Source: Trissonchulus latispiculum
Taxonomy: Eukaryota > Nematoda > Enoplea > Enoplida > Ironidae
NCBI GenBank assembly: GCA_030248195.1
Contig: JASAND010023014.1
Location: 38,299 to 102,298 of the forward strand
Direction: 5' to 3'
Length of the DNA: 64,000 nucleotides
Shown here: positions 55,511 through 64,000 of the stretch, piece after piece
Position numbering within the stretch: position 1 is the stretch's first letter
Layout of the letters: each line of letters begins with the position of its first letter
The notes under the pieces: generated by a model
Database searches by the model: none
What the model saw: the letters and a program-made list of their open reading frames with translations, nothing else
Told to the model about the DNA's origin: nothing
Translations under genes and position numbers: made by a program

Positions 55511-57900
55511 ATAAAACTGGGTGCTACACATTGATTCAATTTATAAGGGGAAAAGGTAATAAATTATAAATTCTGGAGTATGCGTTAATGGTGGGAATGA
55601 TTGTTAAACGTTTACTCGGTGTTGTTCGATTTTCTTCATGTAAACACTCAGTCTGTGGCTTTCAATTTTCAGTTTTAGAGACCTAAAGTGGTTGTTGCAG
55701 TTTCAGTAGGTCTCTTCCCAAAGCAGTTTCAGTTTGATTGAAACTGGGGCCTGTACCTAATGTTTCTGATTTATTGGAAAGGTAGCATATTTCTGGCTAG
55801 GATTCTAGATTGTAAAAAGTAAAAATGTTAAAAAACATTTTTTACAGTTATTAGCTAGCAAACTTTGGATTTTTAACAGTTTTAAAACTTTTTAACACTT
55901 CTTACCTGGAATTTTTAACAGTTTTTAACACTACTTTCTTGAAGTTTTGTTCCACCTTTACAGCTACATATACCGCCAATTGTAAACTATATGATTTTGG
56001 TTATAATTGTTAAATTTCTGACATGTTGATTCAGCGCGGTTGTTACATTTATCAACGTTGATTATTTAAAAGTAATGCTTAGCTGTAGTGTAGTTGGATC
56101 CTGTTCACCTCTTGTGGTTTCAGGAAATTGGTTTTGGCCTATAAAATACCGACTGTGAAACGGTTGCAATGGTTTTTCGTGCCAGATAACTGGTCCGAGG
56201 ATTGTGTCCTTTAACTGAAAATTTAAAATTCTTGAAAGCTGGGATATTTCTTTGGACATCCTAGTTAAAGAAATTTAACCAAATGTCCAATTTATTCTAA
56301 GCCATAATTGAAAAGTATTTGCGAAACAAAAATTTCAAAGTCAAAATTCATAAGTTCTGAAACCTAAAATACCAGGCCAAATTTTCTGCGACATTTTTCT
56401 AAACCGAACATTCTCATTATTTCCAATTGAAAATGCTCTTAATGTCGTGAATTCCCTGATGTCTAACAATCCAATTGTCAAGACGCCCGCTTTCCGCATT
56501 CTTCTCTTGAAAAATTTAGGCCCAAATATACATGCCACCTCACCCAGCTGCACAAAGTGTAACTTTGCCAGTTTTCAAAGTCAAGTTTTTTCGCTTGCGT
56601 GAGTTGGGTGAGTTAACAAAAACAAAGCGTGACTAGTGCGTATAGAGACTTGGTCACATGATTAGGAGCTAAACGTAAAGATTTAATCGTACACTGCATA
56701 TCTGTTTAGCAGATCAACAAGGTCAAAAAGCGTCCGGTGTCAGCGACGCGTCCAATGTTAGCGCAAGCAGGCGTTGTTGCTTCCGGAATTGGGAGGTACC
56801 TCCTTTGCCCAAATTAAGAAATTGTCCTATGTGGCAGACTAGACCTCTACAAACTTATGCCAATCTTAACATTCCAAAATAACGATGATTTAGTTGGTAC
56901 TTGGGGAGGTGGCCCCTGGTTTAGTTTTCTCCCCTAATAAAATGTGCTGCTTAGTTCTGTGAATATTGAGAAAGATCAACGGCTTGACAGCTAGAGGTTC
57001 ACATCGCACGAAGTTGCACCTTTTGCTTACCCAACCCACCCAAGTTGAATAGTGTAACTTTTTGAGAAAAGCCTACAGCTTGCCAACTAGCGGATCAGAT
57101 CACAAGAAGCTGCACTTTTTGCTCACCGTACTCACCCTGTTTACCCAAGCTGAAAAAGTGAAATCTTGAACATAGATAACACAACTTAACTATGATGGCA
57201 CGAAATGATCAGGACTCGACACAAACTATAACTTTAAGGGAAAATTCTGTACATACTTGGGCCAAAATCTGATCCCACTTTAATGCAAAAAACATGAATA
57301 GTTCCTGAACCCGCAAGATCGAGGATTGCTATCAATTAACAAAATTCTAGGCCAATTGTCAAACAAAATAAATGAAAGAGGACGAGCTAATAGCTATGAA
57401 TGCCTAATAAATCTTATACTTCCTGACCGTTGAATAATCACTGCCATGGTGCACAGAAAATAGAATTTATGATTGAAACGGCTTACACATTTTTTTACAC
57501 TTTTAAACATTTTTTACACTGTCAGAAACAGGTTGTAAAAATTTAATTACTTTTTAAATGTAAATTAACAACACTATTTCTACCGATGCAATTGCATTCG
57601 ATCTGGGCTCAATTACCTGGAATTACCAGGTTTCCTGGAAATTGTCAGGTTTAAGGGTGTTACATAATACACCACATCTTGAAGGATCATGGAATAACCG
57701 AAGATTTTTGGATAGATAGATGAATTCAGTAAACCAAATTAACACTTTGAATGGTCAAGCAATTGTGGCCTGCTTTCATGGGACATCCACATCTTAAAAC
57801 ATTGCAGAAGCTTAAAGACGACCAGTACACCTTAGGGTAAGCTAGTGTTTATTAAACATGAACGATGCGCACATAGAATGCCCCTAAATGTTAGTAGCAT

Positions 57901-58316
57901 CAAGAGTACATAATACAGAAGAGTATGACAGCTGGCATACTCTATGTATTATGAGCTCGCTACATCCGATGTAGGCTATCGGCTAACCCCCCCATAAATC
58001 AGACCCCCCTCACCCCGCCCCTATACATGTACGGCGTCCAAATGGGGGGTCGGGCTCGTGCTTGTATATTTTGTGCACAGATGTGTAAATCATACAAGCT
58101 TAAACCCCATACACAAATTGGGGCCCCGTCAAGTTTAACATGTAAGTATACTAACATAGACCCCGACCCCCCGTTTGGACGCCGTACATGTATTGGGGCG
58201 GGGTCAAGGGGGGTCTGATTTATGGGGGGGTTAGCCGATAGCTTGCAGAGGCTGTAGCGAGCTCATAATACATAGCGTATGACGCTTGTCATACTCTTAT
58301 GTATTATGTACTCTTG
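57901..58316. mobile_element. CAAGAG foldback element h, TSD gtagcat/gtagcgt
   Basis: CAAGAGTACATAATACAG and TATTATGTACTCTTG ends. Flanks gtagcat and gtagcgt (one change). Inner words GAGCTCGCTACATCCG and TGTAGCGAGCTC mirror each other and are unlike those in b-g. The uninserted site survives at 25224. 416 bases. Confidence 0.88.
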
Positions 58317-60895
58317 GTAGCGTTTAAACCGAATGCCCTTTATTCCAGAAACAATGTTTTAACATAGGGGTCCTGGCCTTTATGTGGGCCGTGGGCGTGC
58401 AGGAACAGGATCTCCATGGCTCATATATTTTTCCCATGAGCATACAAAGACTCAAACCAGAACAAACTAGTCAATTCTGCACGTTGCTTTTTCTCGAAAA
58501 TAATCTCAATCTCTACTTTGACAATGCGCCATTTATTAAAGCCTAACATACATTAAAAAATATCGGAAGGATGTAACTAAACTGCGATTTATTTTAGCAC
58601 CTGTTGCAATGTTCTTGGCTGTTAGTGAAAAACCGTATCATCCAAAGTTTTATCAGATAAACCAGTGGAACTTTTCAGTTTAAGTTTATTCCTTCCAAAT
58701 TTAATTGTGCTGTGTTGTTTCTGTTGTGATTAGATCAACTACTGTAGTTAGTAAACGTGTTAATAGTTGATTGTTCTGCAAAAGAACAGGTCTGCTGTAT
58801 ATACTCAAGTAAATGTTATACTAAACTGGTTTTTTTGTTTTTTATGATTAAGTTGACGGATGAATAGACTGAAGCCTTCAAAGGACTTAAATTCGGTGTT
58901 CTTGATCACATTCGAAATTTCGCAGAGCTGACGTTTGAAAACTTTCAATTTTCGCCTCATAAATATCTTTTCTTTTAAATCGGCTAAAAGAGTGTTCAAT
59001 CAAAAGGCTTGAAGAGACAACAAATTACGAAATATTGAGACTTGCAAAATACCGACCCATTGTATAGTGGAGAAATGTGTGTAGAATGATGTCTGTGCAA
59101 GTTAACGCGAGTTAAAGCAACTATGCGTAGTGCTGTCTTTTGTCACGTAAATGTGCTCATAATTTAAGCATAAATTGTGAACGATAGACCAACTAGTCAC
59201 ATGGGCCATTTATCAACTTATCTCTCTAGAAAATCCGCATGCTGTTTGGTGAATTGATTAGTACTTACCATTGCGTCCACATGATCTTTGGCAAACACAG
59301 GTAAAGGTATCCAAGCTTTCAGAATTTGTAGCTTTGAACTTAACCAGCTAGCTAGCTGTTAGTGTGGATTATTTACTATCCTGTCGTTTTTGACAGTCAA
59401 TGTGTCTTTGAAATTAAAAAGTTTATAAAGTATTCATAGATCTAATAGGCTGCTGTATTGTTTGTTCAAAATTTAGTACTCCAGTGACTTTTATTGTATT
59501 AAAGATGCTTAGGTCACGAATATGAAAACGATATTTTTTCTATTTAGTACTGAGTGAACAGTGGCTTATCAAAACAATGTTAAAAGCTAGTCTTAATTTT
59601 ATTTCATACTATTCTCAATTAGTAAGTTAGTGTATAAATCTAAAAAAGCCTAAAACCTATCAGACTTTTTCACTGATGAACACTTGAAATGGGATTGCAT
59701 CCTTTACAAGCTCTTAACTGGTTGTTCAGAATAAGATAAGTAAAAAATTTTAGATTGATAATTAATCTTAAAAGCATTCTTCAATTGATAACTAGCAATT
59801 CACAGTTTCTTTAGGGGTCAAAATAAATATTCAAAATACTTTGAATTAGACTAATCAAAACAGTTTACCTTTTAAGTTAACAGTTGTAGCTAACGTAACC
59901 TACCATATAGTAGCATATACATGTAGCGGTGCTAATTTACTATGGTAAATATATTTGAGATTTGTGGACATGGCGGTATGTATGATATGTGGAGGACAGG
60001 ATCAAGTGGTATTTACAATTTCAAAATAATTTAATACCTACATACTATTCTCTGGATGGAGATTGCAATTCTACTTAAGCATAATCATAAAGAATGGAAC
60101 ATAACTGTAACAATGGATGGATCCGCTGGATACATGATCAATCAGCTAAGTTGCGGGTAGTAACCAGACAGTTCCCTTATTTCAGGTGGCATTTGGATGT
60201 CTTTGATGTTGCCGCCTTGATTTGCCTGAGCCAGTGTCACTATCAAAAATAAGGTGAAAGAATCTAAATTCTTTAAAAATTCATTTCTGGCGCAATATAA
60301 GTCGTAGCCACGAAAAGTTTAGATCGTTAGATTCAGCTCAGATTGAACTTTATGATTACGCTAATTTTACTGACTTTTGCTGGAATCGCTGTGCCGAAAT
60401 TTTAGGTCAAAAAGTGGTATTTTTCAAAAAAATTACTTTAAAAATTTGAAATACCACTTATTGGTCAAAGCAGATGCCAAGGCGGTCCTGAAAATCTAGT
60501 CGAAAAATTTTTCCACTGAGTCAGTCAAGAGTAGTAGCCAGTCAGAGCAGAAAAAGCGCCAAAGGTCAAAGGATTTTGAAATTCGAAAAAATGGAATAAC
60601 TCTCGCAATTCTCAACCACAAACGTTGAAATTTGGTGTGTAGGTCTTTCAGACAAGGGGAAAATTTAGAAAGCTATAAATGGTGCAAATACTATTTTTCA
60701 TTGCTTTAATCCCACACGTCAACTTCCACATTGCTATTACCAAGTCAAGAATGTGTAAAATTTGGAAAGCTATAAAGGGTGCAAATACTACAAGCGATCT
60801 GTCCAGAATGTTTTATCTTTTCCGTATTAACGAAGGATCGAACTAATTATCAGTTTCGGAAAGGGAAATCTATCGACTTTTATGTATAGCTCCAG

Positions 60896-62200
60896 ACTTT
60901 ATGAAGGTCAAGTTATGACTGATCGTGTTAACATTCTGTCTGTCATGTGTGAAATCAGTTTCTTTATGTGCTAAGCTCTTTTTTCATCAAATCCTATATT
61001 TTTTGAAGTTTGATAAGCCTATGCTTAAGGCTGCTGTGAAACAATTCGGCTGCCAACAATTCGGTGAAGTATACAGTGTGCAACTGCCTATGTGAGCTGC
61101 GTCCGCATAGGCAATCTATGTGGTGCAAATGGCTTTTTAGGCTTACCGAGAGCGTGTTAGGCTAAGCCATTTTTAAGCCTAAGCTCAGTTTCATTAATTA
61201 GCTAATTAACCAGATCTCACATAGATTTGTGCGCAACAAAGGACATGATATGCTTCTATGTGTATGGATTTCGTGTCTCAGGTTGCTTCCCGCTCAAAGT
61301 TTAGTTAAAGTCTGAAGAAAGTCCGGTGAAAATGTAGTCTACTAAGTTTAGAAGTGAGTGCAAGTTTGCTGAAATTATTCCGCCAGACCTGAGCTTGGCG
61401 TAAGTCTGGTCTGGTGAAAGTCTGGCTTAAACCGGGCTTAAAATGCTTTAACCTTTGTCCCGTGTCGCGTTCCTCTAGCCTATGAAACTTCGCTTTTGTC
61501 GCATAAAATGTAATAAAGGTTGCACTAAAATGTCCTGCGACAGGCCATCAGCCTGTGAGTGAACACAGTGCGACGTACGACATACCACATTTCCTACGCG
61601 TCAGCGACTTCCAATACGCGTCGCGCAACAAGCGACAGCCTGTGAATCGGCCTTGGTAAAATGAGTTTAGCTTTTGCGTATTCTGACGAGAGCAAGCGAG
61701 AGATTGAGTATCTTAGTTGCAAAAATGCTACAGCAGCATCAGAAACTCTTGTAGGAATGGATGGGGGAATGCCGAGTTTGTCCTGACTGATCAGATCAAC
61801 GTGGAAACGCGTTCAGAAAACAACATCATCGATCAACCTTTTAGTTCTAAATTCTTCTGTAATACGCATCAGGATAGAAGCTAAAACTAGGTAGCAAAAC
61901 AGCGTAAAACTGGACAATAAAGGACAGCCAATTTCTCCGACTAATATATAAGGAACACCGTCGTTTGAAATTTCGTGTAGCAGGGCCGGGGCCGGGCCAC
62001 GCAGTCAGCAAACGCCCAGTCCCGGCCCCGCAATTTTGCTAACGGCGCAACTCTACTCTTATTACCCTTTTTACTCTATAAAGACTGACTTTAGTATACC
62101 TTCAAATTAATCTATCAGGAGTTCACACAGTTCTAAAAATGAGAGAAGCCGACTTGGAGTGAGGTCTGCCCAAGATCATCTGTTGCATCGGCTCACCAGG
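60896..62200. other. No gene recognised; element scraps
   Basis: 61540-61660 has CAGGCCATCAGCCTGTGAGT and CAAGCGACAGCCTGTGAATC, scraps of a possible MITE pair. 61983-62035 has a small GGGCCGGGGCC / GGCCCCG cluster like the hAT-like elements. No convincing frames. Confidence 0.4.
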
Positions 62201-62202
62201 AC

Positions 62203-62847
62203 CAAGAGTTTATAATAGGAAGAGTATGACACTCAGATCTACTTAATGTAATAAGCTTGCAATATGCTCGAAACATTAAGGCCGAATTTCGGGGGAGGGA
62301 CTTCGCAGTGTGTAAACATACAACGCTGACATTTTTCAAAAGCGGGTGTTTTCTATAGAATAAAAACTGTAACTTACACCTGGAAAGTAGTACAGTGATA
62401 ATTATTATGTCAGTATGTTGCGTAGAATGAGAGCTTTTTAACGATCTGAAAATTATGTAGTTCGGTTCAGAGTATCTCTTATAAATCCTGCAACCACGGA
62501 AATGATGAAATTCTCAGAATTTTCGTGGAAAGGATGCTTCGTTGCCGGATTTGTAAGTGACAGCCTGAACCGAGCTATGCAACTTTTAGATCTGTAAAAA
62601 TGGCCTCATTCTACGCAACATAATAATATTAAAATTTTATCGCCGAACAACTTTCCTAAGATCAAGATATAGTAATCTGTCGACAACGTCCCTATTTGAA
62701 AAATGTCAGCATTGCATGACAATTGCATGACAAACAACGAAACCCCGACCCCCCTAGTTTTCCACCTTAATGTTTCGAGCATATCGCAAGCTTAACACTT
62801 TAGGAAGCGCTGAGTGTCTTACTCTTCCTATTATATATAAAGTCTTG
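62203..62847. mobile_element. Long CAAGAG-type element m with inner hairpin
   Basis: CAAGAGTTTATAATAGGAAG and CTTCCTATTATATATAAAG ends; arms share GAGTRTGACACTC, GCTTGCAATATGCTCG and ACATTAAGG. Flanks ccaggac and ttaggac (aggac shared). At 62413-62628 a second inverted pair (TATGTTGCGTAGAATGAG / inverse) forms an inner hairpin. Same arm words as 16564-18220. 645 bases. Confidence 0.75.
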
Positions 62848-62849
62848 TT

Positions 62850-64000
62850 AGGACTGATTCAGCTGCTATAGACTTTTACTCTTGTCAGACAACCCAATCA
62901 TCCAAAGTAAGGAGCATGGCCTTTGGAATATCCAGCAGTCTTGCTTTTTGTAAGATCCACAGAGATGTTGCTATTCATTCACTGGTCCACTTTTTGTGGC
63001 TGGCAACACCATTAGGCTAGCCGCCAGACTTGTGCTTTTTTATCGGGCTAGCCAGAAAGCAACTTAGAATATGCAAACATTTGATACTTTTGACCGTTGT
63101 TGAACTAAAGAGAGGCCTGAAATCTGTCACACTCAACAGGCTTGTCGTCCTGTATTCTCTTCTGCTGTTATGTTCTATACGGTATTTTATAATTTATAAG
63201 CTTTTATTTGTATCTGCTTCGACGAGTCCGACAAGAGGAATCTCTTAATGGCAAAACCCTATCTAGTCTTACTTGATAAAATATATCTTTATTCCGCACA
63301 AATTTCTACATCGGCATTCTCAACGTGCAACACTGTATCCAGACTATGTACATGGCATGGGACATTTAGTCTCTAGTTTCATTCTTTAACAAAACACATT
63401 GTTTTGCAATTGTCATATTGTATACCTTTACTCCTACTTTCTACATAGCTCATAACAGCCATAGCTTCTACTGTAACCTCGACTCCAATGTCCCTAGGAA
63501 TCAGAATTTCTTAAGCAGACGCGACCAAAAATTAGTGCCTTCCTGGTAAAACCTTAGGTACACTCACTAGCAGCAATGATTAGTTATCTACGTACATGCA
63601 TGTTACATGCAGTCTATAGAGTTAAGGTCAGCCCAGCTTTCCATGCTGTACAAACATGTGGAAGCTAACCCTGTTTAAACCATGTATGTGAGGTCGTACT
63701 GTGCAGCGCATGTTTTTCTCTGTAGCAGAGCAGATGGCATATATCTAGTGCCATACTCCTATATATAAATAAATACAATAATTTACAGCAGTAAGCCTTT
63801 TATTGCACGATTAGCTGAATTTACTCCTAGCAATATATGAAACCAAAAGAGCAACCAACACAGTGTAGGCTCAAAAAGTTTACAAAACAAGGTTTCAATA
63901 TGCCAACCCGTTGCGCACACGTAGTCATAGTTTGCGAATTTACGACTACCAAGAAGCACTAGAACCGCCACATTAAACAATTTGTAGTTAATGTATGGAA
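62850..64000. other. No gene recognised
   Basis: AT-rich DNA. A faint foldback scrap (GCAGCGCATGTTTTTCTCT, GCCATACTC) lies at 63700-63760. Short open frames at 63030-63248 and 63783-63980 are hydrophobic by composition and lack other support. Confidence 0.4.

Larger units (their letters stand above)
54600..60895 (+). repeat. Segmental duplication, copy B
   Basis: Counterpart of 22230-29745. B-specific events: an insertion of about 210 bases at 55525-55735, a ~45-base tandem duplication near 55880-55930, the foldback 57901-58316, and a partial tandem repeat with new sequence at 60690-60790. Between features no coding evidence is seen. Confidence 0.8.

Noticed and set aside
22230..60895. CRISPR-like or prokaryotic repeat arrays
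   Set aside because: The repeats are dispersed palindromic elements and duplications, with no regular spacer array.
63030..63248. Small hydrophobic protein gene
   Set aside because: AT-rich chance frame without start context, splice sites or paralogue.

Overview
The window looks like animal (metazoan) genomic DNA, AT-rich, gene-poor and crowded with non-autonomous DNA transposons. Supporting signs are short exons ending in GT...AG junctions with pyrimidine-tract acceptors, two copies of a tRNA-derived SINE, TTAGGG-type interstitial repeats, Thr-rich type I membrane protein exons, and no bacterial-style operons. I cannot name the species. I could not run any search, so protein calls rest on reading translations by eye.

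Layout. 1-1.6 kb and 12.66-13.88 kb carry the last two exons of two paralogous mucin-like single-pass membrane protein genes; the first appears broken. 2.4-3.5 kb and 37.9-39.7 kb are two copies of a dispersed unit with a 90-codon exon, dead in the first copy and open in the second. 3.5-12.6 kb is a graveyard of nested elements: GC-rich hAT-like elements, TTAA-bounded elements, a PIF/Harbinger-like MITE and an interstitial telomere-like patch. 14.2-18.8 kb holds more elements, including a 1.66-kb palindrome that has itself been hit at a TTAA site. 19.5-23.1, 47.2-47.9, 49.2-51.6 and 54.0-55.5 kb hold six decayed copies of one unrecognised gene family (called family F here). 22.2-29.7 kb and 54.6-60.9 kb are a segmental duplication that differs by insertions and deletions. 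26.8-27.4 and 44.2-44.8 kb hold two ~97% identical copies of an unrecognised ORF of about 190-200 codons with one hydrophobic segment; the second lies between ~208-bp direct repeats. A plausible two-exon gene end, with a hydrophobic C terminus, lies at 29.76-30.27 kb.

The most distinctive system is a foldback transposon family with CAAGAG...CTCTTG ends and 7-bp target-site duplications. Six intact members (30759, 33720, 43528, 51153, 53339, 57901) plus a divergent one (49882), two long relatives (16564, 62203), an interrupted copy (40005-41327) and several fragments lie in this window. One insertion has a visible empty site in the duplicated segment. The two arms of each copy match each other better than they match the arms of other copies, which points to within-element arm homogenisation.

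In functional terms the window holds few intact genes: most coding-looking material is terminal exons, gene relics or duplicated fragments, and the DNA is shaped mainly by repeated insertion, nesting, inversion and duplication.
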